From NCBI GenBank assembly GCA_024449915.1, contig JAMZAV010003183.1:1-64000 (forward strand): a stretch of 64,000 bases of DNA, given 5' to 3'. Made by a program: the position numbers and the translations under genes. This document shows, piece after piece, positions 52,835 to 62,240 of the stretch; position 1 is the first letter of the stretch, and every line of letters begins with the position of its first letter. A model generated the notes under the pieces. That model was not told the origin of the DNA and ran no database searches. It saw nothing but the letters and a program-made list of their open reading frames with translations. This DNA comes from Sweltsa coloradensis (lineage: Eukaryota > Arthropoda > Insecta > Plecoptera > Chloroperlidae).

Positions 52835-53650
52835 TTAGGTAGTCACCGCAAAATTTGAAAGCGCTCGGCCCTGCTTCCGACTCTTAACGACTAAGTCCGC
52901 GATGTTGGGGGGGCGTCTGAAAGTCACTCTTGGCAGGGTCTTGACCAGGATCTGGGTTTTTGTAGAGGACATCAGTATGTGAAGGCTGCTCTTCAAAATG
53001 CCATTGAGTGCCTGAAGTCCTGGGTGCCACCGAGTGACCAGAGGTATGATGTCATTGGGTAGAGAGGTGGTCTGTCTGACTGGTCCTTTTATACGTTGCT
53101 GGATGGTGGTCTTGTCGTAGCCTTGAGCCACAAACGCGTTAGTAATGCGTACGCAATACATGGCGAGGTCGTTGGGGTCAGAGCAGATACGGCGGCCTCT
53201 CACAGCCAATGAAAACGGTAGGGCTCGCTTCGTGTAAGCAGGGTGACAACTGTCATGATGTAGGTAGAGTTGTTTGTTGGTTGGCTTGAAGTGGACATCT
53301 GTTCTCAACAAACCTGATTCCAAGTGGATGTCTACATCGAGGAAGGCCACAAACGAGGGAGAAGATTCCCACGTGAAGTTTAACACACTTGCATTGTTCA
53401 GGTCTGTGAGGAAGATGTCTAGCAGATCTTGGCCATGTGGCCATATCATGAAAAAGTCGTCAATGAAGCGGTAGAAGCACAGCGGTTGGTGGTCCCGCGT
53501 GGCTAGGAACTCCTTCTCCATTTTACCTACAAACAAGTTCGCACACGAGGGAGCCATTCTTGTGCCCATGGCCGTGCCCTTTGTTTGTAGGTAGTGGCGG
53601 TCCCTGAACCGGAAGTTGTTGAGCCGGAACCAGATGCATCCCAAGCATCA
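52835..53650 (-). pseudogene. Penelope-like element reverse transcriptase, C-terminal part
   Basis: Reverse frame of 269 codons: FRDRHYLQTKGTAMGTRMAP, SCANLFVGKMEKEF, YRFIDDFFMIW, FLDVDIHLESG, HFKPTNKQLYL, RWHPGLQALNGIL and RRPPNIADLVVKS. QTKGTAMGTxMAPxxANLF and FIDDFFMIW (the catalytic box, with both Asp) are diagnostic for Penelope-like RTs, which are related to telomerase. The fragment begins inside the RT, stops before the GIY-YIG domain and meets the forward Penelope piece at about 53650 head-to-head. Uninterrupted for 269 codons, so relatively young. Confidence 0.88.
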
Positions 53651-54260
53651 ACAACATTCTTACAGCTTCAGTGAACACTTTGTCACGCAATGCGTCCAAT
53701 CACCTTGCTAAGCTTTCCAAACTGATGCTTCATTATCTGGCCAACAACTTCTCACTTCCAACGGGTCTAGGCCTAGACCCCGGTATTCCACCCCGCCCTT
53801 GATAGGCTTGGTGCCATGCTTGGCGGACCTATTTCGACTTGGACCTACGCCTGTCACACCCAGGCTACCCACCAAACTAGGCCTACCCCCTACGGATAAA
53901 CCAGGCCCTCATGAAGATACTCAAAATGACGCAGTTCTCAACCTGTCTACTTACCAACTTACGGACAACGAAACAAGTGTATTAGCTAAAGGCCTAACAT
54001 TTGTACCCACACCCAAGTTTGATCATTTTGCCCTTGTCAAAGATACCATAGCCTTTCACCTGGAATCTTGAAATTAAGCATCACTTTCAGGAGTACCCAT
54101 CTACGGCTTTCATCACGAACCAACAACAAACTTTAGACCAAGCCTTGACGAAATTCAGGCCTCAATCAGATTGGGAGCCTTACCCCCTCCCCCCGGATCA
54201 CCCTCACGAGTCCCAGAGAGAACGAACCGTGCTACTTTATGGTGTCTTTCGTAAATAATA
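53650..54260 (+). pseudogene. Penelope-like element, N-terminal region (forward)
   Basis: Three forward segments in different frames: NILTASVNTLSRNASNHLAK (53655-53800), then LNLSTYQLTDNETSVLAKGL and TFVPTPKF (53930-54030), then HHFQEYPSTAFITNQQQTLD and KFRPQSDWEP (54080-54180), with a stop at 54257. NLSxxxLTxxExSxLxKGLxFxPTP followed by a KSxWEP-like segment is the usual N-terminal region of Penelope-like RT proteins. It lacks the RT itself and is in opposite orientation to 52835-53650. Two frameshifts. It runs directly into the MULE gene at 54282. Confidence 0.65.
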
Positions 54261-54281
54261 AAAACATTTCTTAATTTCAGA

Positions 54282-56376
54282 TCCTGGAACAGTTGAACAA
54301 AGACTTAGTGTCGCCTTCTCCGCCCGATGTCACGTTGCGGTACATGATCATCATGTCGCCGGCAGAAGACCACAACCACTCTGTCGTGTCGACCAACCTG
54401 AAGCAAATACTGCACCCGAGGTTGAGAAGTGAAATCCATAGTTTTGTCAAGAGAAATGTTTGTTCTGTCAAAACCATAAAAACACACCTAGAGAAAATTG
54501 TGAAAGGTATGTTCAAGGATAGTGAGGCCCGCACCCGACAGCCAGAACCGATGTTACTACCCGACTGACCACCCCTGAATTCGCTTTCCACATGCACCGC
54601 GGTCTGTGCACGATCACGAAGAGCTGGTACGACCAAACGGCCCTGGAGGAATGTGTCGGAACGTGGGTGGAGAACTATCTAGAGGACAACTTCTTTCTCA
54701 GACCGTACACGACCGACAGTGCCAAGAAGAACAAGTTGAAGTCAGAAGAAGGATCTCCTCCGAGTACGCTTCTATTCTGCCACCAGACAAAGTGGCAGCG
54801 AGACTTGTTGGGTCGCTACGGTAACGATATCTCGTTGCTGGACGCCGCCTACAAGACCTGCAAGTACACCTTTCCGTTGTTCTTCTTGGTTGTCAAGACG
54901 AACGCAGGCTATTGTGTTGTTGGGACTTTTGTCGTGCAAGTCGAGTCGGCCGTCTTGATTGCAGAGGCACTTGCTCAGTTTAAGACGTGGAACCCCGACT
55001 GGAACCCGACGTACGTCCTGGCCGACCACTCTGAGGCGGAGATCTCCGCTGTGGAGCAAGTGTTTCCACAATCCACGGTCTACGTGTGCCCGTTTCATCG
55101 AGAGCTGGCGTGGAACAAGTGGCTGAATAAGAAGGGAAGCATCTCGTCGGAATCTATCACTCCGATTAGAGAGCTGTGGCAATCTGTCGCCGCCTCACAG
55201 TCGGAAGAAGAATACGAACAGCATCTCCAGGGGTTGATCACCAGTGAGTTTTGTGAAGACGGAGCGCTAGCAATGAGGTACCTGTCAAGTGAGTGGCTCC
55301 CGGCCCACCACATGTGGGTGGAAGCTTTTCAAGCAAAGGATTTCCTGTTCAACATGCATGTAAACAATGGGATTGAGTGCCAGAAGGAGGCCCTTGAACA
55401 CGCGTACCTCACGTTCACCAAGGACAAGAGTCTCACCGGTGTAATCACAGAGATCCTGGAGAATATGCTGCCAGATATTATTGACAAGTATTCCATTAGC
55501 AATCCACCCCCAGAATATGTCGTGTTTGACGAGTCTGTTCCAGAGTTTATGAGAAATCGCCCCCTGCCGTTCATTGAGCATGTGGTGTTGACTTACGACT
55601 CGGGTAAGGAGTACGATGCCTCGCAGATCAATGACTTGGGAGACGGTCTGTTCATGGTGCGCAGTGAGCTGACCCTGGAAGAGTGGTGCTCGGTGGACAT
55701 CCAGGAGGCCACGTGTTCCTGTCTCAACTTTACCAAGTGGCGCCTACCCTGTACACACATGTGCGCCGTTTTCATACACACGCCGTGGGATTTCGACAAA
55801 CTTCCACTTTGGTATCGTGAGCACCCTTATATTACGAGCGACGTGTCGTGCTCGACAGTAACTGACGTGATACCTGACCAAACTGTGGTGGCCGACGACA
55901 ACGACACGCCACTGAACTTTCACATGGACATCATTCAAGATGACGACCCTTTGGAAGAGACCGTCGTCACCCCAGACATTGATGTGAGTAGGATTTGGGA
56001 GAAAAGCCGTGAGAAACTGAAACTGATTTTGGGATACACACATTTGCAATACAGTGCTGAAGATGTTTATAAATTTTCAAATACAATTTCCCTGCTAGAA
56101 GAGGAAATGCTTTCAACTGCAACCGGCTCCAAGTCTGGCGACGGTGACTCCGCGTTGCTGGGGCTGCCCGAGCCCAAACTGACAGTGCAGATGAAAAAAA
56201 TTAAAACTCTAAAGAACATTAAACGAAAGTGTCTAGACATTCCCCAATGTAGTAGACCCAAGTTAAAAAAAAGTGATTTCATTGGACAATACGGCATTAT
56301 GAACAACGAGTGGCAACAATATACAACAGAACATGGAGATGCTGTAGACCAGATAGTTGTTATTAACATGGTTTAG
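54282..56376 (+). CDS. MULE transposase with SWIM zinc finger
   Basis: Mutator-like DDE transposase or a gene derived from one. A splice-acceptor-like TTCTTAATTTCAG ends at 54281. The first part (54293-54568) has EDHNHSV, the end of an HxH zinc-binding DNA-binding module, then LHPRLRSEIHSFVKRN. Two 1-nt shifts (about 54531 and 54561) bring it through YYPT and EFAFHMHRGL to the 594-codon frame starting at 54592. In that frame: LLDAAYKT (D84), VLADHSEAE (D145), VYVCPFHRE (C166, H169), NNGIECQKEALEH (E262), and SWIM finger CSCLNFTKWRLPCTH (C375, C377, C387, H389). The DDE triad is complete. C-terminus is acidic, then Lys-rich. The G+C content is well above the surroundings. No terminal inverted repeats were identified. 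Domesticated gene or recent transposon are both possible; polyadenylation-like AATAAA is near 56890. Confidence 0.85.
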
Positions 56377-57228
56377 ATTTTTGTGTAATTTATTTGTCTA
56401 GTCTCCGCTGTGCATTTGACCAGCATCCTACATTGGCTATGATTCCATAGTTGTTTTGATACCAACTGATGTATTTCATCTCATCCATAAAGTAGCCTAC
56501 TGTTTATAGCTATGTGTTAAGATTTACCTACAATGGCCACTACCAACATCCAATCCTTGTGAATGTGTGCACAATCATCAGATTATTGCTACCAGTAGCA
56601 AACCATTTGTGAAATTAAATCTAATTGTTTTTAAAAACATTTTTTGCATTCCGTTACCTGCCGGCTCTACTGGGAGCACAGTAAACATTAAACAACATTG
56701 CTTTGCTAGCCTGCTCGGTCCAGTAAGCCTAGAAAACGGAATGGTTTCAGCTTGCAGCATCCAGCACAAGCAATGCAAATGTCAGAAAAATATCGTACAG
56801 TCAATTTAAAACATGATAATAAGTATTTAGGGTTAACTTGAAGAGAAATGAGAAGATTTCACGTTTATTCTTGATTATGAGTTTAATTTAATAAATCATT
56901 TATTCTCTTGGCGGAATATTCAAAGCCGTCATCTAACCTAGGCCTAGGCCTAAACTTATCGACCCATTTTGCAAGCTGTGAATTAAAATATAGGTGTAAT
57001 CTCACAAATAAATATCCTTAGCTTTTAGTTTTCCCAAAGTATTCTTGTTACTTTTAGACCACTGCAATGTATCATATATCTCCTTTTATCTGGACAAATA
57101 CAGCAATTTATTTCAATGCCGCCATGACACTAGGTGGTTTACTGATTCTGTGCGCAAAACCTCCAGCACTTCCAGTTACTGAAGGCGCTGGGCCAGCAAT
57201 TTACGGAATGCTCAGCACACTGCTAACA
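56377..57228. other. 3' flank of MULE gene
   Basis: Without supported genes. AATAAA occurs near 56890 and 57004. CCTAGGCCTAGGCCTA is near 56938. The open frame 57067-57288 has a hydrophobic composition and runs into the 52-bp tandem repeat; I do not call it. Confidence 0.45.
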
Positions 57229-57230
57229 GC

Positions 57231-57348
57231 AGTTAACGGATCGGATGCAGTAAAGCTGGCTTACTGGTTCAATACGTCCAGCAGTTAACGGAACGGATGC
57301 AGTAAAGCTGGCTTACTGGTGCAATACGTCCAGCAGTTAACGGAACGC
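57231..57348. repeat. 52-bp tandem repeat, 2.2 copies
   Basis: AGTTAACGGA occurs at 57231, 57283 and 57335, with GGATGCAGTAAAGCTGGCTT and CAATACGTCCAGC between. Copies differ at two or three bases. Confidence 0.9.
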
Positions 57349-57572
57349 AACAACCATTGTTGTCAGTCATGTGTTTGTAAATGTTTACACATGGAAATAT
57401 TAGCAGGAATTTAAATCTCTGAAATTTGTGACAATCTAATGGTTTTTAGTTTAGATTGGAGAAGGTTGGGAAAGCATAGAGAACATAAAGCCCGACCTGA
57501 AGGGCTGGGGACGACAAAACTTTTCACCTGCTGATGACAACTGCAGCTAATTTAAAGTTGTTTGTTACGTTA

Positions 57573-57614
57573 ATCCACGACGCGTTTTACCCTTCCGGGA
57601 CTCATCAGGCGGAT
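57573..57614 (-). ncRNA. Hammerhead ribozyme-like motif
   Basis: On the reverse strand: stem I strand ATCCGC (57614-57609), core CTGATGA (57608-57602), stem II CCC-GGAA-GGG, AAAAC in place of the usual GAAAC, a tiny stem III loop, cleavage triplet GTC (57581-57579) and the other stem I strand GTGGAT (57578-57573), which pairs with ATCCGC with one G-U. This is the order of a type I hammerhead with minimal stem III, as in Penelope-like elements and retrozymes. The G12 position appears mutated and stem II shortened, so activity is doubtful. No Penelope protein is adjacent. Confidence 0.65.
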
Positions 57615-58389
57615 GGTGGCCACTAAAAATTAGCTAACTAAATATACAAACAAAACTCACAACACAGAACTAGGGCTGTGCGATTCTTCATTTTTTATTT
57701 TGAGTTGAGTCCGATTCCGAATCCTAAAAATTACCCAATTTTGAATCCGAGTCAAGTCTGATTCCGAGTCTTAAGTAGGCCCTCGATTTTGGTTTGGCCT
57801 ATAATTAGCACTTCAATGAAAATATTAGTACAACTACAAAAAAATAATACAAAAAAAATAATTTGCAACTACTATATTAAATGTTAAATGAATGCTCATA
57901 TTAAAACCTTTATTTGGATGTCTTCCAGCCATCTTTTTAAACTTTAATAATTGCTTTATTTCAATCAAAATGTATACATGTATATACATGGTGTTTTTTT
58001 TTTCAAAATACCCTTAGGCACGGTGCCGTACCTGTTTTAGCAGGGTTTATGGAAGGAAACTAAAATTAATGAATTCACACAATTAGATAAATATATACTT
58101 ATAAAGGTCTATACAATAGTCTACATCAGGCATATATCAGGCATAACAAAATAAGAACGTAGCCCCACCCGTTTGGTCAATTTCGCTGGTCAATTGAAAT
58201 TGATGAATTAGTAAGTAGGCAATAGTATTTTCACAATTTCAATCCAGATACTATAAAATCCATCATCTTACTGGTATGAATTGATTTTTTTTAGATGGAT
58301 TTTTTAATTTCTGGATTGATTTACTTAAAATAGCCAGAAGTAGTAGTTGTAGCCAGAAGCATTGGTTAATCAATGCCAGTAGCCAACAT
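57615..58389. other. Gene-free stretch with one hAT-like end
   Basis: TAGGGCTGTGCGATTCTTC near 57672 resembles a hAT left end, followed by repeated GAGTC(C/T)GATTCCGA words (57700-57775). No matching right end was found. No gene. Confidence 0.35.
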
Positions 58390-58634
58390 CCTTCAAGTGA
58401 TTTTGAGCATGTTTCAATCCTTTTTTCCACCCAGAATGAATGATCGTAACCCAACAAAATTTTTCATAATTATGTTGTCATGTGCCTAAATCCCCTCGAT
58501 AATGACAGTTTCTAAGTTCATAACACGTTTCATGACTGCTGAATGACACCTCGAAAAAGCTCTGCTTGCTGTATAAGGTGCCTTGAGTGTGTAGCGCGCC
58601 GAGGCTTGGCTGCGGCGCCCTAGCGGGCACCTAG
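58390..58634 (+). mobile_element. Helitron-like family F4, 3' part
   Basis: Aligns over about 240 bp with 9390-9626, with small indels. Ends with hairpin GCGCCC-TAGC-GGGCAC and CTAG, then ATTACATT. See the 9.4-kb copy. Confidence 0.65.
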
Positions 58635-59400
58635 ATTACATTATTATGTATAACTATGTGTGAGTCAAGTCGTGAGTATGCGTGACTGCGTGAGCATTGC
58701 TAAAGAATTGCTACTTACTAACGTCGGTGTGTGTGAGCGTCCGTGTACTGAGATTTTGCCTGGGTGACTCTACTTGATTGGAAAATGACAGCTCATGACG
58801 TGACCCGACGTGAGTCCTCTAGACTGTACCGACAAATTAAAAGTGTTTCTTAAGGTATTTATTACCATTTCAACTTGTCGTTATTGGGGTATGATATTTT
58901 ACCTAGTTGAGAATTTTACTTTCATCAATTAATTATTTAATTTTTTTTCAATTAAGATCAAAACTGGTATTTTCTCTTTTGTTAATGTTTTTTTTTTGCT
59001 GTTTTTTTTTCTGCGGACAACAGGTGTTGAAGGTGTTCAAAGAAGTGTAAAAATGTTTTAAAAAACGCGCTCGATCGCTGTGAAGAGTAGTATAGATGGC
59101 TGTGTTTCTGCATGTGCCCGAGACGTATGCCATACTGCGTTTGTCAAACGTAAGTGTTGTATAATCTGCGCCGATCTTTTTCTTCCATCTGTCATCCCAC
59201 GCTGCTAGACTGTTTATTTTCGAAGTTTTGGACTGTTCTAGAATAAAAACTTGTGGTTCGCTTACAAAATGAAACTTCTCGCTAACACTGCTGATCCTCC
59301 AATTGGTAAGAAAATAAATAATTTTAAAGCCAAACCCTAGACTTATAGGCCTAGGGCCCTGGGCCGCAGGCCTTATAGCGCAGGCCTAGGGCATGGAACA
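58635..59400. other. Gene-free stretch
   Basis: No gene supported. GTGAG/GTGACT words recur near 58650-58770 without a strict period. GGCCTAGG words are near 59350. Confidence 0.4.
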
Positions 59401-59406
59401 TGAGAT

Positions 59407-59432
59407 GGTTAGTTAGTTAGTTAGTTAGTTTA
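59407..59432. repeat. TTAG microsatellite
   Basis: About six GTTA units, next to the 3' end of the LINE-A copy on the reverse strand; it may be that LINE's tail. Confidence 0.9.
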
Positions 59433-60176
59433 TTGTTTCTGCAATTGAGTTTCCACTCGGTGGCAGAATTTCTCTCCCTATTATCCCTCCCTTAAACTTA
59501 ATTTAAATCTATATAAATCTTTCTCTCCGACCACATCCCCTTGTAACCCGTTCCAATCTACTAGAGGCTATTGTTCTACCCAAAAAGGAATTCTTTCCCA
59601 CATCAGTTTTAAACCCAACACTTTCACATTTCCAGCTATGATCATTCTTACCCAAATATAACCCTTGTCTCACACCTTTACCAATTTCGTTCCAACCTTC
59701 AAATCCCCTACTAATTCTATAGAATTTTGCCAATCTGTCTTCTTTCCTCCTACATTCCAGAGTCTGCCATTTCAAATTTTTCACCAATTCTCCAGAACTT
59801 TCATATTCCCTTATCATTAGCCCTCTTACATCTTTGAATTCTCTCCATCTCAATCCTTTCCCCATAACCCACCTGGCCGCCTTCTTCTGCACCTTCTCAA
59901 TTTCATCTTTCTCTCCAACTCTGTATGGATCCCAAATTGATCCTGCGTACTCCATCACAGGTCTCACTAATGATTTATACAAATGGTTTCTCACCCCTTT
60001 TGCAACTCCCACTGTCACCCTTCTTACAAAACTAAGTACTCTATGCCCCTTTTTAACTAGGCCTACATGGCAATCCCAATTCAACCCCTTTTCCAAATGT
60101 ACACCAAGATTTTTGTAACTAACTTCTTTTGTAAATGCCCCCCTTGTATGATATAAACCCAGTTCACTTTTCTTTT

Positions 60177-60996
60177 GGTAATTATGCCGTGTACGGTTTT
60201 CCGAGAAAAAAGATGAAAAAATTTACTTACCATATTCCAGTGTGTGTAATTAATGTTCCTTAATTCATTTTAAGGTACCGCATTATGGTTTTTAATTTTT
60301 GGTAAACAATGTTTTTCATCTTTCACTAGTGGAATTGAGCCGTCATTTTGTGCGTCCACATACTACATCGCCATTTTGATTTGGAAAGCTTTGATCTCCT
60401 CTGACACGTTCTACCGCTGCGTACGCAGCGTAAAAAAGTATTTTTGTTTCAAATCGCGACGTTAAAGGTTTTAAAAAAGGTATTTGTTTAAAATAGCGAC
60501 GTTAAAGGTTAAAAAAGGTATTTTTGTTTAAAATAAAGACGTTTAAAAGGTTTTTGAAGGTTTGTTTTATTAGTAAAACACAACGGAAAAAACTTCATGA
60601 ACATACAGTGACAGCACAATTTCTAAAAAATACCTTTTTTAACCCTAACGTCGTATTTTAAACGCTATTTTAAACAAAAAAATACCTTTTTTAACCTTTA
60701 ACGTCGCTATTTTAAACAAAAATACTCTCTTACGCTGTGTACGCAGCGGAACAGACGTAGCGGAGGAGATAGCGCTTTCCAAACCAGTATGGCGGCTTAC
60801 GTACAGTAGGCCCTACGTACAGTGACAGCACAATTTACACAGGTAAAAAGACGAAAAACATTAGTAACAGTGAAAAGATCGTAATGCGGTAGCTGAAAAT
60901 GAATTAGGGACTATCAATTACACATAGGCTACTGTGAAAAGCTGGAAACATTTTAAATGCATTTTTTCTCGGAAAACCGTACACGGCATAATTACC
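60177..60996. mobile_element. 820-bp terminal-inverted-repeat element in LINE A
   Basis: Ends are GGTAATTATGCCGTGTACGG and its reverse complement; the tip match runs about 35 bp (through TTTTCCGAGAAAAAA). The inner arms stay alignable for about 300 bp each (TTTGGAAAGC, CTGCGTACGCAGCG/CTGTGTACGCAGCG). The centre has copies of GCGACGTTAAAGGTT in both orientations. Removing the element restores a continuous LINE-A frame around 60170/61000. The target duplication is obscured by an AAAGAAAAG-rich context. No transposase. Confidence 0.8.
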
Positions 60997-61309
60997 TTTC
61001 TCTTTTCTTTCCAAACGTAACAACCTTGCACTTTTTAGTGTTAAAACCCATTTTATTTTCATCTACCCATATCCCCAATATATCCAAATCTCTCTGTAAT
61101 CCTCGCCGATCTTCCTCACATAAAATCTCTCTGTAGCCTATATTATGCAATCATCTGCAAATAATCTTAACTTTGATTCCACCCCACCCCACTAACAATA
61201 TCATTGATATAAATTAAGAACAACAATGGTCCTAGTATACTACCTTGCGGTACTCCAGATTTCACCTTTATTTCCCTTGACAGATCTTTACCAACTCTTA
61301 AGGCCGATG

Positions 61310-61750
61310 CACAATTGCCCGGTAACGAGAACGGGAACGAGAACGGGAAGACGCTAACGTTACGAGCTTCGATGCACAATAGCCCGTGAAGCAAGCCGAC
61401 GGGAACAAATCAAATAATAAGTGTGTTAATTATATTTTGTTGTTTTGTTATTCCGCTCATGTTTATTCAATTTATTTCGCATATTACTCGTGTATAAACC
61501 ATCAATCAGTTGATAAAATAGTTTTAGGACGTGCACATCTTGATTCCGATTGGTTCCGGTAACGTACGGAACGGGAACGTTACGGAAAGTTAAAACTTGG
61601 TGATGTTCCCGTTGTCGTTGCCGGGATACGGGAACGACCGGCAACGGGAAGCTTATTGTGCATCGTGTCGTAAGTTAATGTGTGATTCAACTTTCTTCCC
61701 GTTCCGTTCTCGTTCTCGTTGTCGTTACCGGGAAATTTGTGCATCGGCCT
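61310..61750. repeat. Inverted-repeat insertion with ACGGGAACG words
   Basis: The left tip (AAGGCCGATGCACAATTGCCC, near 61299) and right tip (GGGAAATTTGTGCATCGGCC, near 61730) are inverted. Inside are many G/C-rich words: CGGTAACGAGAACGGGAACG at the left and CGTTCTCGTTGTCGTTACCG at the right. It lies in the LINE-A RT and splits the GVPQGS exon from the upstream part. Probably a MITE of about 450 bp; GGCC(T/G)T target context not resolved. Confidence 0.6.
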
Positions 61751-62240
61751 TTTACCCTCTGCATTCTATCCTTAAAAATCCCCTACCCATCTTACCCACC
61801 CACTTATCCTCAATTAGGCTACTACATCACCCAAATTTTCTTTAATAATTTCCCATGTGATACTTTATCAAATGCCTTTTCAAATCTATGAAAATTGCAT
61901 CTATTTCACCCCCTCTATCAATAATTCCACTCAATTCATTTGTTAAACCAAACAATTGAGTTTCACAGGAGTACCTTTACTAAACCCATGTTTTTCTTTC
62001 ATTTATCCATCTCTTTTCATCAAGTATTTCACGAATTTTTTTCAATCATTTTTCTCCATTTTTTTGCTCCCAATTGAGGTTAATGATATAGGCCTATAGT
62101 TTCCTATATTCCCCTTTTCCCCCCCCTTTAAAAACGGTACTACTTGTGAAATTCTCCATCCATTAGGCATTTTCCCAACACTTATGATCTTTAACAAATA
62201 CCTTGAAGTATGGAAAACCCCACACAGCCTAGGCAAGCTT

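Larger units (their letters stand above)
59470..62240 (-). pseudogene. LINE family A reverse transcriptase, split by a TIR element
   Basis: Reverse-strand order: KMPNGWRISQVVPFLKGGEK and GNYRPISLTSIGSKKMEK (62180-62045), a decayed RT core (61800-62040), [20 protein letters not shown] (61275-61195), [11 protein letters not shown] (about 61160-61130, intact catalytic Asp pair) and ENKMGFNTKKCKVVTFGK (61065-61010). After the insertion it resumes with TRGAFTKEVSYKNLGVHLEK, RPVMEYAGSIWDPYRVGE, EKVQKKAARWVMGKG and GKNDHSWKCE, to 59509. A separate patch with [10 protein letters not shown] (61310-61400) is part of a repeat of G/C-rich ACGGGAAC words inserted in the RT (61310-61750). Frameshifts and insertions inactivate it. 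It is the longest family-A copy in the window. Confidence 0.85.

Noticed and set aside
53799..54260. Upstream exon of the MULE gene joined by an intron at 54250-54281
   Set aside because: The intron would be about 32 bases, the joined frame does not match the MULE N-terminus, and the sequence fits Penelope better.
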